DNA of 64,000 nt, taken from contig VFIW01000008.1 of assembly GCA_006386115.1 (NCBI GenBank), positions 868,001 through 932,000 on the forward strand, given 5' to 3'. The notes beneath the pieces were generated by a model, which worked only from the letters and a program-made list of their open reading frames with translations, searched no databases and was not told the origin of the DNA. How positions within the stretch are numbered: position 1 is the first letter of the stretch; every line of letters begins with the position of its first letter. Shown piece after piece: positions 1 through 11,600 of the stretch. The translations under genes and the position numbers were made by a program. The stretch is from Globisporangium splendens (Eukaryota > Oomycota > Peronosporomycetes > Pythiales > Pythiaceae).

Positions 1-425
1 GACATCGAACTTGTCATCTAAATCCAGCCAAATGAAGTCTCCTTCCATTTGGCGTCCATCATGCGTGACACGAAGCCGTGTCACGTGTTTCTCCGTCGTG
101 ACGGTGGCGCCTGTTGCCAACCGCACGGTGATCTTCGACTCGGAGGAACGTGATTCCTCCGAAATTACTCTCGCTAGCGCACGGGCGACATGCGATCGAA
201 CAAAGTTGTTCGACGCACCCGTGTCTAGCAGTGCCCGCAGAGGGGTCGTAAATCCCTCTACGGTTATCTCAAGTTGGATGAGTCGATCTCTCGGCTCCTC
301 CGCAGTCGTGGTAGTCCAGCAGCGCGCGTCGTGCACGCTGGGGGCTTGCGTCTCGTGCACCACGATCACACCAGACGCATATTCGCCAGTAGAGCGCCCC
401 GCGTCTACTGGTGGTTGACGTTTTT
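1..425 (-). CDS. Ty3 pol, protease region (partial)
   Basis: Start of the pol frame, cut by the window edge. It carries a retroviral-type aspartic protease active-site motif (LLDTGASNNFV, near 200-232). The frame is -1 relative to gag and is open without a stop through the end of gag, so gag and pol overlap. The gag UAA sits directly before a run of seven A and a C on the coding strand. Either a frameshift mechanism fuses gag to pol or one base was lost from a formerly continuous gag-pol frame; the sequence alone does not decide. The rest of pol is not visible. Confidence 0.8.
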
Positions 426-1475
426 TTATTCTTCGCGCGTTGGACGCGAAGAAGTCGTCCGATGTGTGTCTCGGACGCAGGGAGCGGGCTGCGCCGCTCG
501 GCACTCGTATTGAAAGTGCCCCAGTTTCTGGCAGCGGTGGCACCGCAGCTTGCGCTTGTCGACGGGTCTCTTCGGAGCCGCCGAAGCTTGAACCAACGAG
601 AGATCCATTGGTTCGGATCCACTGTAACGTGGAGGAGGTCTCGCGTGCCGGAACTGCGCGGCGCGGTAAGGGAACGCGTGAAGCCGTGCTTGCTTCGCGC
701 TGAAGTCTTCTTGCAACGCCAGAGCGATTGCTTGCTCTAGCGTTTCCGGGTATTCCCGGAACAGGTAGGTCTTGACGGGACCATCCACCAAACCTTTCAT
801 GAACGTGGCGACTTGCGTCGCCATGTCGATTGGCTCAGACACGATACTTGATACCAAGTATCGGGCATGCTGGATATACGCGTGGAGATCGCGTTTATCC
901 TGTCGGATTTTGAGAAATTCCGTGCGAGTACGGAATTCCGACTTTGGTGGCTCAAAGGCGGCACGGATGTCGCCTTTAAACTCCGAAAGTGTGGAGAAAC
1001 AACCATGGTCGGCCATTCGGCGACCAAATGCCCAGCTCTTGGCTCTCCCAGCGAGCTTGGACATCGCAAAATCGACCTGTTGCTCCGGATCGTAGATTTG
1101 TCCGGAGCGAATGGCGGCATCGATTTCGACGAACCATCGGAGGAGAGGCTCATTGTCTCCTCCGCCATACTTCGCGACTTCAAGCCTCACAGGCTTTTGT
1201 CGTGGGAACTGTACCTGCGCAGGAGCTGCGCGGGTTGCTTCTCTTCCACGGTCTTCTGCCTCCTTCTGCAGGAACCCGATCGCCGTGAGGCGATGTTGAT
1301 CCTGCGACAGGGTGGCAAGGATGGCGAACACGGCCTTTTCGCCGATGATCGTCCTCGTCCGTTGGAAGGCACTCCACTCGAGATCACTTAAGTGGAGGCA
1401 ATCCTCCCGGTTGATCGTCGCACTCGCGGTTTCCGCGGGTTCGAGATTCATCATCGGTTCTTCGTCAGTACTCAT
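426..1475 (-). CDS. Ty3/gypsy Gag with CCHC zinc knuckle
   Basis: A 349-residue capsid/nucleocapsid precursor. The middle resembles the retrotransposon gag domain (region around FAMSKLAGRAKSW and TEFLKIRQDKRDLHAYIQ). The C-terminus holds one zinc knuckle, CHRCQKLGHFQYEC, expected to bind element RNA. The frame is open a further 12 codons upstream to a GTG, but the first ATG is at 1475 and is chosen as start. It lies 50 bp from the LTR end, just after the primer-binding site. Gag packages element RNA in cytoplasmic particles. No internal stop is present, so gag itself looks intact. Confidence 0.85.
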   Translation of the reverse strand: MSTDEEPMMNLEPAETASATINREDCLHLSDLEWSAFQRTRTIIGEKAVFAILATLSQDQHRLTAIGFLQKEAEDRGREATRAAPAQVQFPRQKPVRLEVAKYGGGDNEPLLRWFVEIDAAIRSGQIYDPEQQVDFAMSKLAGRAKSWAFGRRMADHGCFSTLSEFKGDIRAAFEPPKSEFRTRTEFLKIRQDKRDLHAYIQHARYLVSSIVSEPIDMATQVATFMKGLVDGPVKTYLFREYPETLEQAIALALQEDFSAKQARLHAFPYRAAQFRHARPPPRYSGSEPMDLSLVQASAAPKRPVDKRKLRCHRCQKLGHFQYECRAAQPAPCVRDTHRTTSSRPTREE

Positions 1476-1504
1476 TACTGACGGCTCCCGCTCTGTGGTT
1501 GGAC

Positions 1505-1525
1505 GGACCACAAAGTGCTACCAGG
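1505..1525 (-). other. tRNA primer-binding site of Ty3 element I
   Basis: Directly after the LTR end the coding strand reads CCTGGTAGCACTTTG. TGGTAGC is complementary to a tRNA 3' end (..CUACCA), as expected for minus-strand cDNA priming. The same CCTGGTAGCACTT follows the LTR of element II at 2221-2235, which supports a functional site shared by both families. The primer tRNA cannot be named from the window. Confidence 0.65.
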
Positions 1526-1911
1526 TGTAACGGGACTCGTTACACGGCGTACACGTGCGTTGAGGAAGCGCAGGTGAAAGGAAGGGAGCTTTGCGCGTTA
1601 CCGTGCAAATTGAGAAGTGAATTAAAACGTTAAAGTGCTACATGCAATCGTAGTGACTGAAACCTACGGTGTCTCTCATTGGTAGATAATCGGATGTCCA
1701 GTCCGACTATCATCCAATGGGATTAAATCTTAACGGCTTAGTCTTATTGGCTAATATGCAAATGGCTACGTACAGTGTTCATGAGTGACACATATTAATG
1801 TGTCTCCAACTGTACGACGTGGACGGGTTCGGAAGAGGTGGTAAAACCCATGTGGGAGAAAACCCACACTCTCCTGACCCGGGAACCCATGTAATGGGAG
1901 GCCCCATTACA
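1526..1911 (-). repeat. 5' LTR of Ty3 element I
   Basis: About 386 bp bounded by TGTAAT...TTACA in element orientation, the TG...CA ends typical of LTRs. It is followed by the primer-binding site and gag. A diverged copy in inverse orientation occurs at 2940-3333, with shared blocks such as GGCGTACACGTGCGTTGAGG. The 3' LTR is outside the window, so age by LTR divergence cannot be estimated. Confidence 0.85.
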
Positions 1912-2116
1912 CGTGGTGCATGAAGCTGACCACCGCGCTCTTCTGGTCCTCCGGAGACGCCGATCGAAGAAGACTGACCACAGCAGCCTCTCCGATGACA
2001 TCTCGCATGCGCTCAAGCGCCACCCACTCATGAGAAGACAAATGAGGGAAACCCTCAATAGTCAACTCGACAGTTTCCGGTACTGCTGGACCGAGTGGGG
2101 TTCCTGTAGCATCCAT
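1912..2116 (-). pseudogene. Ty3 element II gag, truncated by insertion of element I
   Basis: The frame opens from the ATG at 2116 (and 26 codons further upstream at a GTG) and aligns with the N-terminal region of the element I Gag (compare EWVALERMRDVIGEAAV with EWSAFQRTRTIIGEKAV). It is cut after FMHH, where LTR I begins at 1911. The remainder of this gag would lie beyond the left window edge if element I is a simple insertion. No product is expected. Confidence 0.75.
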
Positions 2117-2220
2117 GTTCCGAACAAGGATGCTCGCAGGGTCTTGGACAGGAATGCTCGACGTGCTTAAAGCCGCGTCGTCAAACCTCTTCACTTCACT
2201 GGGTCGTTGGAAGGACCGCT

Positions 2221-2235
2221 CGAAGTGCTACCAGG
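2221..2235 (-). other. primer-binding site of Ty3 element II
   Basis: CCTGGTAGCACTT on the minus strand, immediately after the LTR terminus TTACA at 2236. It is the same as in element I although the LTRs differ, which fixes the boundary of LTR II. Confidence 0.6.
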
Positions 2236-2883
2236 TGTAAGAGGGCGCTGTTCCAACAGTCCCTCAAACACGGCACACACGCTTGTGCCAGAGGAAGCGA
2301 TCTCCCGACTTGGAGGGAGGAAGAAGACTTGAGTACTTGGAGGAAAATTTGCAACTGAATTGAAAAGGTTATGGTTCCTGTCACTACTTGCTAATGAACC
2401 CCAAGGGATCCTACAGGTTTCATAACTAAAACCTAAATATACACAATAAAACCTATGAATATGATATATAAAACCTTGGGTACACTGAGGTTGAACCTAC
2501 GGGATCTTCGAGAAGCTTGAACTTCAAGTCTTGTATAAAATCCCTGCAAAGTGATTGGCTCGCGCCACTCACTCCAGGTGGCACAGACACGTCGGTCTCG
2601 TCGCCAGTCCAGTTTCCCAAGCAGGAACCATCACTCAGTACTTGATTAGTACATGGATGTCATTGCACAGTACTGATCAGTACATGAGAACAACATTCTG
2701 CACTGATCAGCACAGAGAACACTCGTGACGTCATCGAATGACGTCACACGTGCATGTGGGGACTGTATTACCGTAATCCCTTTGTTATTTGTGTCTCCAC
2801 AATGCACGCTGAAGGTGGTGTGTGCCACACTAGATCTGGGAACAGATCCACCTTCATGCAATGGCTGGTTATGGCCCATTACA
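2236..2883 (-). repeat. 5' LTR of Ty3 element II
   Basis: About 648 bp. In element orientation it begins TGTAATGGGC and ends TCTTACA, followed by the primer-binding site and the gag remnant. It is longer than LTR I and differs internally, so it belongs to a related but distinct family. The U3-side part contains short palindromes (2670-2683 and 2725-2747). No polymerase genes of this element are visible. Confidence 0.7.
2670..2747. promoter_or_regulatory. palindromic enhancer-like sites inside LTR II
   Basis: 2670-2683 is a perfect 14-bp palindrome (GTACTGATCAGTAC). 2725-2747 is an inverted repeat GTGACGTCAT-cga-ATGACGTCAC that contains two TGACGTCA cores, the consensus site of CREB/ATF-type bZIP factors. 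Both lie 5' of where the LTR promoter should be (U3). A role as enhancer is inferred from site identity and position only. Confidence 0.45.
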
Positions 2884-2939
2884 CAGAGGGATTGGTCGTG
2901 TACGTGGTTCTACGTGACCAATCGCTTTACGGGGGATGA

Positions 2940-3333
2940 TGTAATGGGGCTTACCATTACATGGGTTCTTGGGTACAATGAGTGTGTTTCATACCCACAC
3001 GGGTTCTACCACTCTCTACAAACCCACCCGTTAACCCATCAACACTGTATGTAGCCAGTTGCATTTTTAGCCAATAATAATACTCCATTGAAGTTTAATC
3101 TCATTGGGTGATAGTCGGATTGGACACCCGACTATCTACCAATCGAAGACGCCGTAGGAACAACCCATCGGGTTTGCATTTCAAACCTTAAGATTTCAAT
3201 TCACTTCTCTTTTTGCACGTCATCGCACAAAGCTCCCTTCCTTCTTTTGGACACAGCGTTACCGCTGTGCCCTTCCTCTCACCTGCGCTTCCTCAACGCA
3301 CGTGTACGCCGTGTAACGGGCATTCCCGTTACA
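2940..3333 (+). repeat. solo Ty3 LTR in opposite orientation
   Basis: 394 bp from TGTAATGGGG to CCCGTTACA. It aligns along its length with the reverse complement of LTR I, with small indels. No primer-binding site or gag follows, so it is a solo LTR. Its 3' end falls inside a Crypton-like frame. Flanking bases (GATGA at 2935-2939, GTTTA at 3334-3338) do not match, so no target-site duplication is seen; the site may have been rearranged. Confidence 0.75.
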
Positions 3334-3678
3334 GTTTACGTAGCCGCATGCGGTAGAGCCGCTAACCGTTTTGGAGTCATTTTTCTTCGACTTCCTACCA
3401 ATGGCTGCTTCAGAGAGAAACAGGTGGAGCTTCCCGCCTGTTATTGCGCCACCGTTGAGAAACAAGCGCCCTACACACCAGTCCAGGAATTCGTTTTGAT
3501 AGCCTTCATACTTTCTTTTTGTGTTCGCGGGGCGGGAATCTAGCGTAGTTTGGACTGTTGCACGTTCACTCTCCTCGACCTCCATCTGCAAAGCGCTAGC
3601 ACCAATACCAGCAAGGGGTGATCGGCATGCCATAGTGGCCGCGTACGAGCGGATCGAGATGCCAGTCTTCTTGGCCAT
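3334..3678 (-). pseudogene. Crypton-like tyrosine recombinase, N-terminal fragment
   Basis: About 115 residues from the ATG at 3678. The segment RPANTKRKYEGYQNEFLDWC, followed by KLHLFLSEAAIGRKSKK, resembles the N-terminal core-binding region of Crypton/Ndc10-like tyrosine recombinases, which are common in oomycete genomes. The frame is cut after GYVN by the solo LTR. The catalytic R..H..R..Y domain is absent, and I find no continuation beyond the LTR. Family assignment is by pattern memory and moderately sure. Confidence 0.5.
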
Positions 3679-3733
3679 GAGGAGTTCCACTTGTGAACAG
3701 ATTCCTCGGACTGTCGAAGCCGTTTGACCCACT

Positions 3734-4054
3734 TTATGCTACATGTATTTTTATCCAATAATATCGCTTCATTTGTTAGATATTGATCTTTTGACGAATA
3801 ATATCGATGAAAAGTCAAAAATAGATATTTCGAATGGGTCCAAAGACTGATACTGACCCAGATCAGGACCTGTGCAAAATTCCACCTGATACTCATTAAG
3901 TACGTTGTTTCGTTCCTCAGATGTGCTATTCTCACCGCGTTTTGTCATTTATCCAACCTCCTTACGTCAAAAATGCTCTCCACATTTTATCTCATATGTG
4001 AGTGTGACTGGCCCCCAGTGTTCTGCAGAAGAGAAAACCACAAGAGCGAAATCC
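3734..4054 (+). promoter_or_regulatory. intergenic region upstream of METAP2
   Basis: 321 bp without a supported gene. TTTTGTCATTTATCCAACC near 3941 resembles an oomycete initiator (TCATTT) and is followed by a pyrimidine-rich stretch. AT-rich repeats (CAATAATATCG, ACGAATAATATCG) lie at 3755-3810. A short 5' leader from about 3945 to the ATG at 4055 is plausible but unproven. Confidence 0.35.
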
Positions 4055-5569
<1,515 letters not shown>

Positions 5570-5684
5570 GTTGGCTCGTCGGGCGTTGGCTTGAATCAAC
5601 AGCAACGGCATGCCGGAGAGCTTGCTCAACAAGCGACAACAGGAGACCAGGATTTTCATCCTCATCGTGCTTTCGTTTCTTTCA

Positions 5685-8600
5685 TCACTTCAATCCGATG
5701 CGTTTTTCTAATTGTTGCTTTTCCCGAACCGCTTGCGCGTATCTGTACTTGAGGTCCTCGATTTCCTCGAAAAACTCTTCGTCAAACGCTGCTAACTCGT
5801 TCTGCAACTTCGCGTTTTCCTCCTCGAGTTCTTCGATATGCGCTTCCAGTTCCTGCACGAGCTCATCGTTTCCCGCAGATTCTCCACCGTGCTCCTGCCG
5901 CGTCTCCAATTGAAATTGGAGCTCTTCAATCTGGGTTTCCTGTCGAGACAGGCGCTGCTTGAGCTCCTTGGTCTCCGCTTCGAAGTGCGACAATTGCATG
6001 TCCTTGTCCGCCAACTGGACCTGGAGATCATCGACTGCTTTCTGGGCATTGACACTACCTCCAGACGTCAGTGTCGACGTGGCAACGCACAGTTTCTGCT
6101 GCAACCTGAGCTTCTCCTTCTTGAGCTCTGCGTTCTCCGCTTGCAGCTGGTCCACCTGGGTCTCCAAGCGCTCACGCGCGTCCTTGTGCTCTTTCAACTT
6201 GCGTCGCAGGAGCTCCACTTTCTCAGGCGAGACCGCGGGTCGTTTCACCAATTTCTCGTTCTCGGAGCGCAGCTTCTCGATCACTTTCTTCATATTCTCG
6301 ATCACTTCTTCCAGCTCGAGACGCTCCTGCGCCGACGAACGAACGTTGTTGGCTCGCTTATAGTTTGCTGCTGGTCCTGATAGCGTACGCCTTGGAGGCT
6401 GCTGCGATTGCTGAGGTTGAGATTGCTGCAGCATCGACGTCTTGCGCTGCAGTCGCGTGTACTCCAAGCGAAGGCTCTCGAGTTCCAGCTCCATGTCCAT
6501 AATGCGCGTATCTTTCTGGACGATTTGCTGCTCCTTCGCGCGTAATTCGTCGTCCAATACCATCAATTCGTCCTGGACATCCTGAGAAACCAGAAATTGC
6601 TGCTCCTCCAAGTGTAACTTACTCTCAGCCCTCTCAAAGTCGTCATGGCGTTCGTCTGCGGGGATGCCATGCTGTGTGAGGCGACGACGCACTCGCTTCA
6701 CTTCGGCCTCGTACTTCTCCATTTGGGTCGTAAACGCATCTTCCCATTCTTTTCGCTTGAGTACAAGTGTCTCGTGAAGGTACCTATTCTGTCGTTCGAG
6801 TTCCTCGAGCTGCTGTTGATTCCCGTCGCTTTTCACGGCACCACTGGAGGGGTTCGACCGCGTTGTTGGCTCCTGCTTCGTCCGCATCGCGTCGTGCGCC
6901 TGCTGCATCTGCGCGAGGCTATCTTTGGTCTGGTCCAACTCTTTCTCCTTCACATCGAGCTCCGTCTGCTTTTCTTTGAGACGCAGCGTCAAAATATCGA
7001 CACGGCGCTGCAGCTTCTTCTCGGTCTCCCATTGCTCGCGGCTCTTATGGCTAGTGCTGGTCATATCACCTGCTGTTCTTTGTTCGCTATTTGGTTCGAC
7101 AGTCATAGCAGCAGTGGTTGCAGGAGAAACCGAAGTCGCAGACGCTTCACGCAACGCCACGTTTTGCGCTTCGAGGACGCGCAATTTCTTCTCGAGCTCC
7201 TCGACGGCGCGAGCCTCCTGGACCACTTTTTCCTTCACGACGCGCTTCAGGCGCTCGATCTCATCTTCCAGCACTTTTCGATTCGCGATATCGTCAGTCA
7301 TCGCTTCCTGGCGTTTCGCGAGTTCGGCGCTTTGTTTCTCTTTCTTCTTCGACGTTATGTCTCTGTGTTTCTTTTGCAGTGCTAACTTTTCCTGCAGCAT
7401 CTGAATTTGGCTCTCGAGCCGCACTTTCTCATCCTTCCACTCGTCTTCGTCCTCCTCGCGTCGCTCTTTTCTCTTTTTGTTTGCAACACTGCTCGCGATC
7501 TGTGCGGCTTGCTGCGCCTTGGCAATTTCGATCGCATGGCGGTCCTCAGCCTTGAGGAATTCCTCTTTCAACTTTATGATCGCTTCACGCAGCAGTTTCA
7601 GCTTGTCTTCTTTCTTGACCATATCGCGTTTCACGAACGCAAGTTGGTTTTCGAGTTGCTTGCTGATGTGCTCACGTTCCAACACCACATCCTTCGCCAG
7701 CACGATTTCTTCCAACGCTTCTCCGGCACGAGCTTCTGCGATGTTGCGCTCGTTCTTCAGAATCTCGACTTCCATCTGCAGCTCTTGGATCGTCTGCTTG
7801 GCTTCCTCCAACGCCAATTCGACTTGTTTCCACTCCTTGAGTACGTACTCGTACCGTTTTTGAGCCGCTTGGATCGCTTTCTTGTCTTTCCCCGTCCGTT
7901 CCAGATGCTTGATGGTCTCCATGGCCTCCTTGAGCTGCGAGATCATGCGCTGGTTCTCGTCATAGAGCTTTTTATTCAGCTGGGTCGTCTCGAGACGATC
8001 TTGTGCCTTGACCTGCGCGGCATCGTGGCGCACACTCGCCACTTTCTTCTGATACTCCTGGATCAGTCCGTTTTTCTCCTCCACCAGCAGCTTTAGACTC
8101 GCGATCGTCGCCTGCGCAGCTTGTTGCAACTCGGCTTGGTCTTTCTCGTACAACCCCACTTTCTTGCGCATGAGCGGAGAATGTGACCCTGACTGGTTCG
8201 ATCTCTCCGTGTACTGATTGCTGCTGCCTCCACCATGCAACTCTAACTGCGCCTGCAAGTGCTGCAGCTCTAGCTGCAAGTTCTCCTTCTCGTTCGCGAC
8301 CTGGCGTCGCTTGCCGTCAAGTTCCCCGTTTTGCGCGATCAACTCGGAGATGCGTGCTTGCGCTGCTTTCAGTTGACGCATCACGTCTTCGTTCAGCTTT
8401 TTCGTGTCCGCGAGCTCTACTTGCAACATTTCTTCTTGCTCCAAGAACGTCGCCGACTTGGCGGAGCTCTCCAATTGACCCATGAGAACGCGTTCGCGAG
8501 TCTCCAGCGCGTCAATACGAGACTTGAGGCGACTCACTTCCAGCGATTGTCCCACCGCGCATGCGAAGGATCGCTTCGACAGCAATGGCAACTGCGACTG

Positions 8601-11600
8601 CTTCTCCTCAAGTTCTTTCTCGAGCTCTTTTCGCCGTTCTTGCTCGAGTCGCAGTTCGTCCTCAAGGCAATCCAGGCGCTTGCGGAACGCTTCCCATTTC
8701 GTGTTTCGCACCGTGAGATCGCGCTCTTTAACCTGCGAGATCGTCGTCTCGAGCACCACGAGCTGATTCCTGGATTTGTCACGCAAATCGTTGAGTTGTT
8801 TAGACCGCGTCTCCACTTCAAGCTCTAGCTGCTGCGCGCGGATCGTCGCCTGCTGCTGATCTTCGGCGACTCGATCATATTTGTGAAGAAAGTGCTGGTA
8901 GTTCGTCTTGAGTTGCATCAGTTGGTGCTGCAGTTGTCCGACAATCGCATGGTCTTCCGACGACGCCATGAGCTCGCGGACGCGGTGTTCCTCGTCTTCG
9001 CGCTTGGCTTTTTCCTGTGATGCCCGCTTGGACAGCGTGTTGGCTTGGCTCGCGGCGAGTGCTGCGATGTCTTTGTATCGCGCGCATTCCCGCGTCAGAC
9101 TCTCGTAGAGCTGCTCGACTTCGCTGATGCGCTCCATCAGCAATGCGTTCACCTGCTCCAGATCGTTTCGATCCTGCATCTCCGTTGTGATTCCACTTGC
9201 AACACCGTCGGAGCCGAGTGGACTCGCGCCATTCAGTCCCGCGGCGTGGCGCTTTGCCTGAGCATCTTCTATATCTTTGACTTGCTGCGTTTGCACCAGC
9301 AGCTCATGCTCCAGCTGACTTACACGTGCTTGCAGGATACGCTCAGCCTCTGTTGTCGGTCCTGCGTTGCTGCTCTTGCTGCTCTCAGCCTGCTGCGCAC
9401 GCTTCTCGGCGAGTAGAAGCGCATTCTCATGCTGCACGCGACTCATCTGATTCGGCAGGTCGTACATTTGCAAATACTTGACGTGCATCTCCGCAAACGC
9501 CTCACTGAGCGAATTGTACTTGCCCATCACCTGCATTAGCGTCTGCTCCTGTTTGTCGGCAAACGTCTTCAAGACGCTCTTATCGAGTGTTTCCTCCATA
9601 CGCTCCATGAGTTCATCGGCACCCTGCTTCCAGCTTTCCAGGTACAGAACGCGAAGCTTCAGCGTCTTCTCCATGTCCAGCCATTCATTTTCCAATGTGC
9701 GCTTCTGTGCTTGCGCAGCCTGATACTCGTCGTGAATCTGCTGGTACTTGCGTCGAAAGCGCGCTTCGTTGACTTCGTACACGGCGACTTTGCGCGTCAA
9801 CTCCAAGACTTCGGCGCGAAGTCTGGTCTCCGAATCCACAACAACCACGCTCGAGTCAGCGGGTTGCACAAGACGCAGACTGGACTCGAGGCGTTGACAC
9901 TTGAGCGTCAGGTCGTGGTTCTCGTGCTTCATCTCGACCAGCTCTCGCTGTAGGCGGCTGTCACTTTGCGTGTATTCTTCGTGCATGTGGAAAAAGTGCT
10001 GATACAGGATGGTATACTGATCCGTGAGCGCCTTGAATGCGTCCTCGTGGTGCGCTAATTGCTGTTGCAGATCTTCGTTCTGCGCTTCAGACTTGACCAA
10101 TTCGTCCAGACACACGTTGAGCTCTTTCATCACATCGATCAGCACCGTCATCTCCTCCTCCGTTTCGAACGCCACGTTGTCGACAGCAGGGACTCGAGTC
10201 GGCTTGCTGACAGCAACCTTTTCTTTTGGCTGCTGAGACGACGACACATCCTGAGGTGAGAGCTTCTCTGTTACTGCCTGTTGCTGATGCAATCCAGCGA
10301 GTCTGCTCTCGAGTGCTTTCGCGACTGCCATCGCAAAACCTTCAGCGGACGACGGCCAGTCATTTCGATCTGATGGCGTTCGAGGATTCGGGCTCTCGCT
10401 CGTTGGATGTGTTAGTGCTGCTGCTGAGGAGCCTTCTTGGCCATTGTTTTTCGCTGGAGATGTTTGCGTACCGTTTTGTTGCTTGGCTGCGCTGTTCGCT
10501 TCAACCCGCTCACTCTGTCGTTCATTCGCATCACCAGCATCTTCTTCATCGCCTGACAAGGACTCTATGTCGTCATCATTGTCCCTCACTGCGGTTGGTA
10601 CATCGACAGTGCTTTCTGGTTTTGCATACTCGGTTGGTCTACCTCCTGCTTCCCGTTTCCGCCTCTGTTTATCTTGCTCCTGCTGAAGTTGCTGGATCTG
10701 TTCCTGCATGCGCTTAATCGCCTCTTTTGATGTGCTGTGCTTTGGAGTAGTGGTTGCTTCCTGTGTGTCTTGCGATACTAGCGTCTGGGTCTGACTGCGC
10801 TCTACTTCATCTCGGAGACGAGCGATTTCCTGCACCAATTCCACTCTCTCCGCGTACAAAGTTGCCAGTTCCTTCTCATGCTTCACCAACAGCTCTGTAT
10901 CCTTTCGATCACCTTGTGGCGGAGAAGAGCTGTCACTGATTGCCACATGGTCACCAACACTAGAGGACAGCAGCCGCTCGGCCACCTCTGGTGTGCGCTT
11001 CACGCGGTCGATGAACTCTTCCACGACCTGCCACTGGTCTGTGGTCAGACCATGTGCCTCGTACAACTTGTGGCTCGTTAAGTGCGCCTGGTCTCGCAGT
11101 TTCTGCAGCAGCCGCACACGCTCGGCTTCGAGTTCCTGGATCTGATGCTCCATTTGACTCATCACGGCCAGGTTCACTGCGAGTTCGCCTTTCAAGTGGT
11201 TCTCGATCGCAAGGTCGTCGTACTCAAAAGATGACGGCTTGCCAGCCTCGACCTTGAGTCGCTCAAACGCGACGTGGAGTTTGCCAACAGCGTCCACTTG
11301 ATCATCCAGCTGGTTGCGCAGCGTGACGTTCGCGTGCTGTTGCTTCTCGAGCTGCTTGCGCAACTGCTTCTGGAACTTCATGACATCTTCGAGACCCGCA
11401 TTCTGTTCATACTTGGCGTTCCACACCTGCGCATCAACGAGCTCTTTCTCGAGTTGCGCCTGGCGAAACTCCATGTCGTGCAGCACGTCCTGCTGCTCCT
11501 TGAGCCGCCGCGTGAGCTTGGCGTGGTCCTGCCGCATCGTCGCGGTCTTTGCATGTTCGTTCGCGATCGCCATCTGCACCGCGGTCTCCGTCGCGGTGTC

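Larger units (their letters stand above)
1..1911 (-). mobile_element. Ty3/gypsy LTR retrotransposon I, 5' part
   Basis: Minus-strand element entering from the left edge. In its own 5' to 3' order it has an LTR (1526-1911), a primer-binding site, gag, and the start of pol with the aspartic protease. Reverse transcriptase, integrase and the 3' LTR lie outside the window. Its 5' LTR boundary at 1911 interrupts the gag frame of a second Ty3 element, so this is the younger of the two insertions. Order and motifs are seen directly; the Ty3 assignment rests on the gag/CCHC/protease arrangement. Confidence 0.88.
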
